Shown here: one piece after another, positions 13,401 through 26,283 of the stretch | Layout of the letters: each line of letters starts with the position of its first letter | Position numbering within the stretch: position 1 is the first letter of the stretch | DNA from: Mansonella perstans | Taxonomy: Eukaryota; Nematoda; Chromadorea; Rhabditida; Onchocercidae | Assembly (NCBI GenBank): GCA_037074765.1 | Contig: JBAMDO010000102.1 | Span: forward strand, 62,001 to 126,000 | Reading direction: 5' to 3' | DNA length: 64,000 nt | Position numbers and translations under genes: made by a program | Notes under the pieces: model-generated | Told to the model about the DNA's origin: nothing | Seen by the model: the letters and a program-made list of their open reading frames with translations, nothing else | The model's database searches: none

Positions 13401-16400
13401 TTGAATAAATTAGCAATTAGTACTGCAGCCAAACGTATCTCGCTCTGAAAATCGTTTTCAAATTTCCCTTGAATAATTGCTTTTGACCTATCAATCTGAG
13501 GTGAAGTTGATTACAGAATTCTTTGCAGTTAATGATTTTGAGTTTGCAATCGGATGAAATAACAAGGGCACAATATTACCGTGAGCCTTGTCACTTTTGG
13601 TCATTCGAATCCTGATTTTTTGGCTATTGGTTGGAAAGGTGCAATTTTTGCAGCTTGTATTCTATTATGAGTTAAAATTTAGCAGTTAAATATTTGCCTG
13701 GATTATTCATCTTCTCAAAAGGTTGATGATGGACGAAAAAGACTTCAATTTTCTTATTTTATAGAATTTTATAAGCACCTGAGCTTTCTTTTGTTCTGGC
13801 CTATACTGTATCTTCAATTTCCGGCTGCTCTGCCATTTTTTCCTTTTAGAAAACATAAGATTAATGATCACTTGGCCTCTCTCGCTTCTCTTAAAGGCTA
13901 AAATAATGACATGCTTCACGAGCCAAAATACTTGTATATTTAATTAATTTAGTAATTGAATAATCAATTCGTACTTGAAATCGAAGTGTATGGAAATGTA
14001 ATTGAGGAGGTGAATTTCACTGTACCAATAATACAAATTTTTGTAAGAAAATTTCAGAGTTCAAATACTTTACACAGTTCTGTTATATTTGCAGAGAAAC
14101 AAGTCAAGTAATCCTGGGAAATCTTGCAGTTTTTAGCATTTAGAGTCAATTTTTAAAGCTAAATGGTAACTTATTAACAAATTGACTTTAACAAAATAAT
14201 ATCACTGAAAAAGTAGGCAGCCACAAGGGCAGCTTTGACTTGTCCAATTTGAAGTAACGTGTCGTCACTTATCAAAATTTATAAAATATGAAAAACTTAT
14301 TTTGTGCACTTAAATAACATTTCTTGTCGAAATTTAATTTGCAAGGCAAATCAGTGCACAATATTTCGTGAGATAAATATTTTAAATTATTTAATTTTTG
14401 GGCAAAATAGCTGAAAATTGTAAAGTTAATGAGAAACGTAATAAATTAAGGTGACAAAAAATGACATGAAGAGTCAGGAAGATGAAAATGCTAGGCTCTG
14501 TTTTTAATTTCTATCAGAAACAGTTATGTAAAATACAATTTGTTTCTGCTTGAATTGATTATCTTCCTTCACAAAGAGTAAGAGTATAAAAAGTGTTTCA
14601 GGGTATGCTAAAGGTTGTCATTCTTTATTTCTTTATTCGAAGAAAGCATTTCAACCTTTGCTTCTCGTGGATTTTTGATAGGAATATTTTTAAATATCTG
14701 CGATAATTCGTTGTTTAATAGCCATTGTTTAATGCTTCCAATGCTTATGGACCAATTCTGTGATAGAGGCCATAATTCATTCAGTCCTGGTTCTTGTTTG
14801 AAAGGAAAGAAGCGGAAAGAACAGCTGAAAGATTCATGATGACAGTATCCACTTACCATGTAAATTACCCATTTAAAGCTACTTAAAAGCAAAATACCGC
14901 ATTTAGTTGTCCAATTTAGTTCATTAACAAGGCACTTTAGAGATAATGAAACAGTAAGGCCAGCGGCCTCAAATAGCTACTGAAATAGTTTCTGAGAAAC
15001 GGAGATTTAGAGAATTTGAATTGAAAAACAATGAGTAGTCAATTAAGTGGGGTTTCGAAATGATTTACGAAATGTACAATCAATTTTTTCGAGCGATGTA
15101 AGGTCATTAATTATTTAAAATAAGTAAGACCAACAAAAGAATACCAACTGAAACGCACGACTAAGTCAATCACTTCCAATTTCATCAAATTATATACTGA
15201 AATATATTTATTTTTCAAATTTTATTAATTTTGTTCAAGTTCGATTCGCTTATCATTCTACAGTTAGCGCAAAAAACTGAATTCAGTTCTAAGAAATCAA
15301 TCATGCCTCTTGTAAATCTGTCACCAATGCTCAAAGATAGTAGAAAGAAAAGGTGTAACTTTTTGACAAACCTATATCTCATTTCCTTTAAACTTCTTAT
15401 CCCAAATTGGTCATGCATTCTATATGTAATGCAAATTAGTGGAATAGAAACAGTTACATGAGTTGCCAGGTAAATTACATCTATTCGATTTAACACATTT
15501 CTTCACTTCTGTGGAGTCTTGTGATAGACAGAGGAAAAAAAATGAAAAATTGATATCGCAAATGTTTTTCAGACGAAAAATCAGTAATGAAAAGTTAGGG
15601 CAAAAAATCAAAGAAGAGTTTGTATGGTTTAATACTGACGAAAGGGAACTGTAAGATAGAGAGCGTTCAGGAACTGAGAAAACCAAAAATGAAGCGAATA
15701 GGAATTATGGGATTTTCAAATTATATTAGCTGAATGTTTAGAAAATGAGTGGGTCAATCGGAGATCACCGTACATTCCACAAATGACCAATAATAAACAT
15801 TAATTCCACCTTATGTCACACATACCAGACATACATCTAATTGCTTCCACGACATTTAATAATTGCAAAAATTGTGATCTCAAAGAAATAAGTATTTTTC
15901 TGTGTTTGTATAAATGTTTCAAGTTTCAAAAATGCCACTCATGTTACTTTCAGATAATTTCAATTTTCTTTGAACATGCAAATGTAAATTACGATTTTGC
16001 TGCTTCAAACGTCACCGCAAAATACCTCAACGGACAATTTGCAATGATAAGATTACACTTGTGATACAGCCAAATACTATTGGTACGAGGTAATCTAATA
16101 TCTATTAGCTAACTAATAGCTTCAACTAGCAACAACAACAGTTATTGGTATCTTCAAATTAATGATCCCGGATAAATGGGCAGAGTTAAATTAAATCTAT
16201 ATAGATTATTCTTTTTACGTTATAGCAGTCTTTGAATGTGAACTTGCTGTTATACTTGTATTGATGACAGTCATTATAAATGAACTGCAAGTTGCATGAT
16301 TCATCATTATTCATTTGATATTTATTGACTTCTTGCTTCATAAGCTTTATTTGTTAACAAAAATAAGACATTGGATGGATCTTACTGTCGGTATCAATCT

Positions 16401-18734
16401 TTATTTACGAGAACAATTTGATGAAGGACAGGAAAGGAGGTAAAATGTGTTACCTGCTGTGAGACTTTTTCCGATTTGCGATATCACGCATTTCGGTACC
16501 ACACTCCCACCCCCATAACGCATTAGCCATATTTCCTGTTTATGTACTTTTTCCGTTTATTGTTTATAATGAAACCGCTGCCTTATTTTTCTAAGTGTTT
16601 CTATTTCAACTATCCGACATTTGATGGATGTCACTTTCTTTCATATCATTTATTTGGTTATCATTCTTTGGTAACAATGAAGTCAATGTGAAACATTGAT
16701 TTTCGCTGCAATTTTATTTACGTCACAAATTAAATAAAAATTTGTCAATGTAATACCGTATTTCATTAATGTGTTTGTTGATGAGATAAGTATTTCAGGG
16801 CACCATCACCTGCAATTCAATGATCCATGATTTGAACTTTTTTCTTCACCATTATTTTTCTGCTGTTATCATCATCGATATCACTGCTATTATTGCTTCA
16901 TCTCAATTTCAAAAGAGTCAACTTTAATTATTGCAGATTTTTCTTGGTCTGTTTAATTTTTTTATTTTCGAATTTGTTGTCAAATTTTATCGTTAAATAG
17001 TCCAGTCTTGACCGCCATCATCATGATCAATAGATCATTGGAGCTTTATTCTAGAAAAATTATTTAGCATGAAAAATGATGAATAGAAAAAGTCAAGTGT
17101 TTAGTAACAAGATGATTACAAGAATCCATTTAATTCTTCTGTAATCAAGCATTTCATCTCACCAATTTTCATTGTATATTTGTATTTTTTTGTAATGCCA
17201 TAATCGGGAATCGAATATGTTCTGATTCTTAATCTTTTATCAGGTTAACTCGATAGCATTGTAAAATTTTTTGCTGTATTCGAATATGTTCGCGATCGTC
17301 GGTGAATCCAAGTGAAAATGAAACTGATTAAACAAGAACTAATAAAACCTGTAAGCATACCGATAAATGATGTTAATACTTTTGCAGTGTTTGAAGAATA
17401 ACTTAAAAAAATTTAGGAACTATTCATTCACATATAAAGTTCGCAAATCCCCTCGAATTGTTAATCTAGAAAATCAAAATAATTTGCAGAAGGCCAGTTT
17501 AACAGTTTGGAATTTAGAGTTTTTAGCATAATTTTCGATTAGCATCAAAATGACTTACTTAATTATCATCAAATTTATCAATGAATACTGACTGTTCATC
17601 CATCACGGAGGCAGGAATGAATGAGCAAGCATCATCACGTAAGTACATTCTAAAATTTAGCATTTGAATTCACAGTGCCTCAAATCCAATATATGACTTG
17701 AACACGTAGTCATATTCATATATTCCAAAATCCTCGCCTGCCTCCAAGCAGCTGACTACTTGGACCAAGAAAAAAATGAATAGATTCCAGCACACCAGAA
17801 TAACGTCGGATCAAGCCAGTGAATTAACTAAGCTAAAGACTGCAATCATCGATGGTCCAAATGTTGGGAAGTAAACTTTTTTAAATAACTTACAGAGGAT
17901 AGGCTAATAACAAGTTCAGAACCTGATAAATCATAAATTTCCTGTTATGGTGCCTATAGAAAAAGCTTGCGAAAATTAGTTTTTGTTTCCAATTAATTTT
18001 CCTTATTAAAGTAATGTTTTATTTTCACTTTGTGAATTTTATATTTTTGTCATATAAGTTGTTATAAAATCACATTATTGTGACAGTATTGATCAGTTGT
18101 ATTGTATAGCTATACGGAAAAAACATGTATCTCATTATCTCATAAAAAACCATTGAAAATAAATGTTTGAAATGACTAGGAGATATCAGTAAGCATAAAC
18201 TTTGGAATGTAATTCAAGCAATAATATATTTAAGGTTATATTGACACTCGAAGTTTTAGGATCAACTTTTTCCCATTCCTAATTCAATATAGACAGGGGA
18301 AATAATTGCTTGACATAGAGAAGTGAATATTCGAAGTATTTCACAAAAGCACAACGAAAGCGTCGCAGAATGCCTAATGCTTTGAAAGAATTAGGAGTCA
18401 GCCTTGGACTTAGGCAACTTCATTACTCTTGATATCATCCAAGACGGAAAGAAAAGGAAAAGGCCAATTACCGTTTGGTTGCTCTTGATCCAGCCTCTTG
18501 CCAAGTCTGCAGGAATGATTGGCCAGGGTGTGGCATTTTTACTGCTAGGCTAACGATGTAAGTATTTCGCTCCGCCTATTTCCATAATATAGCGTGGATA
18601 TGGTGTGTCGTCCTCGGAAGATGGGTTGGCCGTTCATAATGGTTTCTAAGGCTTCCGAGCCAAAAAAAAAGAAAATCAGAGAGAAGGATATGCCGGACAT
18701 TGTCATCTCAGTACGGGAAGGAAACTGATTTCAA
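10479..18734. other. Long stretch without a supportable gene
   Basis: About 8 kb of AT-rich sequence. Overlapping open frames on both strands around 15200-15690 and a 94-codon frame at 14608-14892 show no recognisable domain or splice context. A short ATG-led open segment at 17581-17638 ends in a perfect GTAAGT donor and could be a 5' exon, but its phase meets an early stop if joined to the ets-5 start exon. The GC content rises at 18400-18730, just before the ets-5 start, which would fit a promoter or 5'UTR. No tRNA or rRNA was recognised. Confidence 0.45.
10484..10500 (-). promoter_or_regulatory. Probable spliced-leader trans-splice acceptor
   Basis: On the minus strand a run of T followed by GCGATTTCAG ends six nucleotides before the ATG of the secreted-protein gene. 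No coding exon in phase is visible upstream. A polypyrimidine tract plus TTTCAG so close to a start is the usual appearance of a nematode SL1 acceptor. It could instead be the end of a 5'UTR intron. Confidence 0.5.
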
Positions 18735-21700
18735 ATGGATTCAAAATCGGATGTCCGACAACAACCAACTAATCCTAATTCTGTGCAACCACCGCCAGCA
18801 TTACAAACAGGAACTTCGGCTGTAACTGGATCGGCCGCTAGTACAAGCTTGTCAATAATCAAAGATCCACAGCCAAACATCGCTTCACTTAATTTCAATC
18901 TCGGCGCTTTTCAGGTATTAAAGAAAATATTAAAAATTTCATTCTGCCTTACAGTGTCTTTCTCATTTTCTATATCTTTTTCCTTATTTCTTTATTTTTA
19001 AGCGATAATTTTTGCTGTATTATGTATTATTCATTCCAATTTTGTCTCTTATAAATTTCATCTCAAACTCTTTCAACTGAAACTGACGATGGTACACTCT
19101 TTATCACCTTTTGCTTTCTTTTTACTGATCGATGTCCCCCTTGTACAATTCAAATATTTGATAATCGACGAATTCTCGACAACCTTTTCTTATTTACATT
19201 CTGCTTCAGAAAATCATGTCCGATGTGTTTAAAAGTTTGCATATTTTAAGTGTTAAAAAATTGATGTTTTAATCCAAATTAAAAAGAAATTCATTTGCAT
19301 AATTTTCAATTCAGTTTTTTACATTATATGGTTTACTTTCATAATTATCAATGAAATCATTATATCTATCCATTAGGAGGAGCGTAAATTCATGAGAGAA
19401 AAAGCATCCTTGTTGCTAAACGTTGCATTATCTAGTTTATTAAGTTTAGAACCATATAGCTTTCTATTCCCTTGTAAAAACAATTTGCAAAATCCAGTCT
19501 TATGATATCCTGAAGTCAGGAAGTGATAATTATTTCTTGCAAGTCATCTCACTGACGCATCAGCTTTACGTTTAGATCAACTAACCTTTACATCATTATG
19601 TGAAAATTAAATCGTATTTTCAACAACTGCAGCAGTAGTGTAATTTAATGAGCTTCGATTTCTTGAGATAGCACTAAAAATAGGTTAGAAATTGAAAAAT
19701 TTCCTTACTTTACAATTTTGATAAGCTGAAAAGAAATATAAAGGCATTCATTATTCAGTAAATGTACTCTGCGGCTAACTTTCGTTTATTAGAATTAAAA
19801 TTGTGGTAATACATCAGTTCTTTTTTCAGTTTTCATCAGCCAATGCCAATGTCAACAGTACAGCAAATATGGTTCCAATTTCTCAACGGAATATTTTTTA
19901 TGACACAAGTAGTAACTCATTACAAATGCATAAGCAACAAATCGCTCATCAAACCGGTAAATTTTCCTGTTCAGAACAGTTCGCTGATTAACGCTTTGAC
20001 TTTGTTTTTTATTTTTCAAGCTTTATGTTTTCATGTTGAATTTCAAGCTAATTTCAAGCTCCATTATCCGTTTTATGACTCATTCCTCATCTTCTATACT
20101 ATCAAATATGTATCATCAGATAAAAGGATGGGGCAATTAACGATGACGCATTGATCTATTACTGTAGATATTAGCTAATGCGATACCTTATCCGTTACCT
20201 CCTCACTAAAAAAGACTCATAAAGTAGTATGAAGTACACCTGAAACTGGTTCTTTTTGCACATTATCTCAGCAGAAGATTTCCAAACTAATTTGTTTGTT
20301 AAGCGTTCTTCTCTCAGTGCAATAACGAATTAATAATTTCGGAAATAAGTTCTTCAAAACAATTATTGTCATAAATTTCAATTTAGCTCGTTTTTAAAAA
20401 TGCTTTTTAATCCCTCCAAAAGGTTCATTATTAAAGTAAATCAAAGTATTCGGTTGTTCAGTCTGTTAAATTATTTTGTTTGATCCGAAGCAACGGAAAG
20501 CAACGGGATAAACGAAATTGTCTGACATGAGCATTCAAAAATTCATTTAAATTAATTTTGTCTGCGTGAAAATCACTGTTATCAAGAACCATCCCGTATT
20601 CTTCAACAAGATAACAAGTGATTTATAATAAAAAAAAAAATTTTGAAAATAACTGACAATGATCCTCGCCAGATTTTCGGTCCAACAGCATTTTTCACTT
20701 AACCAACTTTCCGCAGACATAGATTGATTTCCTCAGTTCTTTTTAAAGCTAGCGAAGTTTGCTATGTTTTCTAGTAGTGTTTAAAAAATAAATCTGATTT
20801 TCCTATCTTATGAACTGTAAAGAGTAACTGTTTCGAAAGGAGTACATGAGGCTTTGCTACAACTGAAAATCATATGAAATAAGGCTCATACATATTGCTG
20901 AATTTCTAATCAACATGGATTATGTGTACTGATTTCGAATTACAGAAAAGTCATTTTACATTAAAAATTTTAAAAACAAAAAGGCAAGTCATTAAAAAAC
21001 AAAAAGGCAAGTCATTTCACTGTCGATAAAAGTGGAAAAAGAATAAAAGCTAATTTGATTGGGGAAATGCAAGTTTTATCAAAAATTCTTTAAGCTCAAC
21101 AAATATGTTTTTAAAATCGCTTTTATCCTGGAATTTGTTCCATGGCGGGACATTAAAGTTAAAAATTTGTAAGAAATTAGACAAAATTGAATTTTAGGAC
21201 AAAGTAAAAAGCTGATTTTCATACTTGAATGCAAATATTAACTTATAAGAAGAGGGAATAAGCAATTATCAAAATTTCATTTTACCGATTTTTCTTTGAT
21301 CTGTTGAACGCTATTAAAAAATTTCAACAAGTGTCGACAAAATAAGCTTATTTCTTTCAATCCTAGGAAATAGACAAGAAAAAACAAATAAACGTTATGT
21401 AGCAATTAAATTAGATGTTCTAAAATATCAGATCAAAGATTTGAACTTCATTAATCGTACTGAAATGTCATTTGTCTGCTGTTTGTTTCATATTCAAAAT
21501 AACTACTCGTAAATTTGATTTAATTATTAATTATTTATTTTTTCAATTTTTTTTTTGCATATTATTGAGTAGATTATTCAAGTTTTTGGCAGTGTTTCTT
21601 ATTATTTCGTTCTTGTCTTACTCGCAGGGATGAATTTGAACGCCAATGTATTTCATGCCACAACACCGAGTCATTCAATGATAACGACATCTATCAAGGA

Positions 21701-24700
21701 AGAGGTAAAGGTATGCTTTTAGTTTTGACCTGTGATATTAATCAAAAATTAATTTAAGCTGATTTTTTCAACATTTGAGTTCTGAATCCTAAAAATATCC
21801 AGAGAAATCGTCGGAAAAGTACATTCACTTAAAGAATTAACTGAAACTTAATTATTTGAAATATAATTTTTTTTCAACTTGTGAAATTTTAGCCGACAAC
21901 CTTAAACTCATCCTGCTTCAGTTGTTCATCATTACGGTTACCGGCTTCTCATACGTCAGCATTCGGACAGCCTGGTTTGTGCTTCTTTTATTTGAATGGA
22001 ATTTGATCTCATTGAATTTTTGTAAAAGATTACAATTGGTTAATTTAAGATTAGCGATTAGTAATGATCACTTTATTTTGTCCACTTTATTTACTAGTCA
22101 TTCTATGCTAGTTACATTATTCTCCATTTTTTAATTTCCTGCAGTTCATAATGCCTGATGTTTTAGTTGCCTTCATGGATTTTAATTAATTAATCAATAA
22201 AATCTGCTTAAAATTATAATCAACGATTAGGGACTTAAAGGTCATTTGAAGCGTGTCGCGAAATTAATATATTCAGGTTGATTTACATTCTCAAATTTTA
22301 TATGTTAAATTTAAAAATTTCCGGCGTTTGTTTGATTCTAAAGGTTAAGAAATTAATGCCATAGTTATCCAGTATTTTCCAAAATTATTAATGCATTTAG
22401 AAATGTCTCAAATAGAAAAAAAGTCAACAATTTTAATCTTTTTAAACTAACTGACAATGATTTGAAGTGTATTTGTGTATGTGCTTGAAGTAAGAAAGTG
22501 ATGACAAAATGTTCTTCAGTTCAAATTTAGTTTAGCTCATATTCCCAATTATGTATTTCTTATTATATTAGTAATTGTTATAGCTCCCAGCAAGGAAAAG
22601 GAAACCAATAATGGGTATTTCTTAAAAGGAGCTATTATTTTGCGGTAAATATTGGCACATTGTAAATATGCTTCGAAAGCTTATTGTCGTTGTGTAGTCT
22701 ACATGTGCGTTAAAATGAGAGGGTTATTATCATGAGCCGAACAAAGGGAGCCGATCGGATTCAAGCTCAAAATTGTGCCTTAATACTGTCAAAGGAGCCA
22801 ATATTGCTTACCTCCATCCTAATCTCTCATTTCTCCCTTTATCCTTTTCTTTGAAAACACTCTTACATACCTTCAAAAAGAATGCGTAATGAGATAATAG
22901 ATTCATAAGTTTATTATGTAAATTACCGTAATCGATATGCTGTAGTTGCAATATGATGACAAGTTGTCATTTCACTTAATACAATCATCTTTCAACTATT
23001 AGTTGGGAAACTGAAGGTTGATTAGGGTGAATTTTTGAATTAATATTCATATAAGTGAGTTTATTTAATTTTGGTTATTTATGTGGACTAATAAGAGTCG
23101 AACAATTCATTGAAACATAATTTTATATATGAGACGTATGTTTTGTTTTTTTCTTTACTTGCTTGACCTATGACCTCATATACAAATGTTGCTTTCGCAT
23201 GATGTTTATGTTTGATTGGAAAAGAGAAACAAATGTCTTTCTCCTTATATAATACGCTCAATTTATGTATCGTATTGGCGGCTCAATATTCAGCATTAAG
23301 CAGGAGTGATTTTTAGACCACTAATTAATTCATACTGCTATGTAGTGTTTCGAATCCGTACCCAATGCTGCTGAAAATTTTTATATTTTCAATAGGAAAT
23401 ATACCATAGGCATAATTCTTGGGCTCTTGTCTATTTTCAAGGATAACTGCAGTTCTGTTTCAAATTTATAAATTTTTGATTCAAAGACTGTTACCTATTT
23501 GTTGAAAATGATGGAAGTCATCAGGATCAACAAAATTAGCCTCCATCTCATAGGCAAGCTTTTTACTCTTTTCTTTTAATAAAAAGCATGGAAATAAATA
23601 GATAAGGAAAGGTGAATAAATAAGTGAACCAAAATCAAGGAATAGCAGCTGCAGCAGTCAAGCAAAAACATAATGAGCATGGCACTCCCCGAACCACAAT
23701 TTTGCTAAAAACATCCATCATGTAATCCTGGGCCTCAACCCCACCAAAATTGGTCACCAATTATTTCCCTTTAAAATATGATTGGGAGAACAGTATACAG
23801 GACGAATTTATACAATTTTTTAGCTGCTAAAATTAAATAATTCTGATTATCTAAATGTTTAAATAAGCAATTTTTTAAGTTTGAAAATGACTTATTGAGA
23901 TTTGATAGAATTTAATTGTTGGATAATGCTCTTAGAATAAGAAATTTCAACTGCTTTCATCTGATTACTTCATAACAAGAGGGTTGATTGAGTGCTTGAA
24001 GAGGACTTTTATAGTAGTGCTTCTCTATGATGTAATCAAAATAAACATATCATCTAAATTAATAGGCCAAAAGTATACATATAAATTAAACAAAAGTAAA
24101 TTAGTTATAAGTAGCAAATGTGCAAATTTTTAATATTCTTCTTTTGCTTGAAAATGAAGTATGGCTGAAACTGGAAGGTTTACTATGGCAATACTAATTG
24201 CCTACTTTTCATCTACCGTAAACTTGGCTCTCTCGGCCATAGTTTGCTAGTGTATTACTAAGCTAATTAAGACTAAATTCCTCAAAGAGCAAAATGAGTT
24301 TCTGCTTTGACTGTCTTAGCTCAACTTGTCTGAGAATAAAAGATCAACTGCTCGCTATCCTAGTCCTTTTCCCTCTTCTCCCTTTTGCTTTAATTCCATC
24401 ATCGTCATCAAAGTCATTACTAACTCCAATGTTTTCATAGTGTACTCATTCAGGAGCCTGCTCATCCTCAAATTCAATAAGCCTAATCAGAAGCCTTCTG
24501 CTCCTTGCCTCTTCCTTTAACACTTCTTTAGACCAAAACTTATTTCGCAAGGCCTTAAAAGATCCAAAATGAAAATCACGACTTCATTTGAATGAATTAT
24601 ATTAAAGAATGAATCAATCAAAACAAATTTAATCATCCAAACAGGCAATGCAAAAGGCACAATAAAATGATGAAGAAATGGTCAACAGCTAGAGCATTTT

Positions 24701-26283
24701 AACGGACTAATTTCCTGCTATTTCTGAAAATTTTCAGGGATGCAAATAAAACAAATATTGATAGAATGTTTCTGTTTCACAGAACTATTCAGTGAGCGGT
24801 GTGAGTAAAGAGCTGAAACCATCAAAATATATCTGTTGCAGAGGGTTGCCAACTGTCGACTTGATGAATGAAGTAAATAAGGATATCCTGGCATTTTTTC
24901 ACAGAATCACAATGTCTATCTGTGAAAAGTTACCAGTAAATCCTTACTTTACTTATCATTGATAGCGTCGATACACTAATATAAATATTATACTTATGTG
25001 ATTACTGTATCTGCATAATGAAAATTGTTAGAAGTATGTACATGCCCTTAAAATATTTGATAGCTTGAAAATGGTATTTGAACTAATTTTAATGAAATTT
25101 CCAGATCCATATCAAATCTTGGGGCCAACAAGTAGTCGACTGGCAAGTGCAGGCTAGTTTTACAACACTTATTTTTTTATTTCGAAGGTAATGCAACAAA
25201 TTTTTTTTAAGTTGCTTCCAGTATCATGCAAATTAAGAATTTCAGAGTCTAAAGGTTCTAACATAATGAGTTACGATAGAGTTATAACAAATTTCAATTT
25301 AAGTATTTTGTTTAAGCATAAAAATAAAAAATGTCAGGTAGTGGACAAATTCAGCTTTGGCAGTTCCTTCTGGAGCTACTCTCAGACAGCCGCTATGCAG
25401 AATCGATCACTTGGGAGGGTACGAATGGTGAATTCAAGTTAGTTGATCCGGACGATGTGGCTCGTCGTTGGGGTGAACGAAAAAGTAAACCGAATATGAA
25501 TTATGATAAAATGAGCCGGGCGTTGCGATATTACTACGACAAAAACATCATGTGTAAAGTGCATGGAAAACGATATGCTTACAAATTCGATTTTCAAGGT
25601 TTGAAAAAGAAATGACATGCCTTCATTTCAAACAGATGAGATTTTGTCGTCTAATTTCCTTGTCAAAAAATACTATCATCACCAAAATCCGATACCATAT
25701 TCTTTTCAAAAACAGTCCCGAGAAATTTCCGTTCTAGATCTGCTAAATTAAGAAAATATAAAGCGTTACAAATTAAATTTTAGGAATAGCACAAGCTCTA
25801 CAACCACAAACAAATACAGCTTCATCGGATCTGTTCCAGCAGTCACGGCTACATTCTTCCGAATTTATCCATGCACCGTGGGCTACTGCAAATTACCGCA
25901 CACTTATGGCACCTCAATTTCAGGTTCATTAAAACTCAGTATTTCTGAGGGTAAATAAAAGGATAATAATAAAATTAATACAGTAAATAAAAGAATAATA
26001 AAAAATTAATACATCACTCATTCTCCAATAAAGTATGAGATACTGTATGGAATACAAAATCTTGAGAAATGTTGGGATAAACGTCAAATATTTGTTGGAT
26101 ACTGTTTAATATTTCAAAGATCTTGCAATTTGAAAAATCCAGGCATTTCAGGCATCTGCAGCAGCGGGAGCTCTGTTCAATCCACCGGTCGGTTATGCTA
26201 GTTTTGGTAGCTCTGGTAATGGTGCCCTCCAAGCTCGTAATTTTCCACTCTACGCGTCGTCTAATTATCCAAAATGTATATAG
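18735..26283 (+). CDS. ets-5: ETS-domain transcription factor, ERG/FLI1/FEV family
   Basis: This encodes a sequence-specific DNA-binding protein for GGAA/T sites, acting in the nucleus. Exons: 18735-18914, 19830-19956, 21628-21710, 24783-24798, 25105-25152, 25338-25598, 25784-25923 and 26152-26283, with phases agreeing throughout (328 residues). The N-terminal half is Ser/Thr/Asn/Gln-rich with no Pointed (PNT) domain. A 14-residue block, [14 protein letters not shown], is shared with vertebrate ERG and FLI1 just before the ETS domain. The ETS domain starts [17 protein letters not shown] and contains the recognition helix region [18 protein letters not shown] and the following [11 protein letters not shown]. 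The C-terminus (after IAQALQP) is Ala/Asn/Ser-rich. Exon 4 is 16 nt, and the donor of exon 5 is GC rather than GT; both are required to keep the family frame. C. elegans ets-5 is the FEV-type member, known for sensory-neuron roles; that orthology is inferred. An AATAAA lies at 26738-26743. Confidence 0.9.
25153..25337 (+). other. GC-AG intron in the ETS gene
   Basis: The exon reads through Ser-Ala-G and is followed by GCTAGT, not GT. Only this cut joins the conserved linker to the ETS domain in frame (Ala, then Gly-Ser-Gly-Gln). The acceptor is TGTCAG. No GT donor within the exon gives the family sequence. Confidence 0.7.

Noticed and set aside
15200..15690. Overlapping open frames on both strands
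   Set aside because: No family resemblance, no splice context, and similar quality on both strands, which points to chance.
17581..17638. Short ATG exon ending in GTAAGT as the first ets-5 exon
   Set aside because: Joined to the acceptor at the 18735 exon it meets a stop after a few codons; kept only as a possible 5' exon of unknown use.
23280..23390. tRNA-like B-box (gtttcgaatcc)
   Set aside because: No matching A-box, acceptor stem or cloverleaf could be drawn around it.
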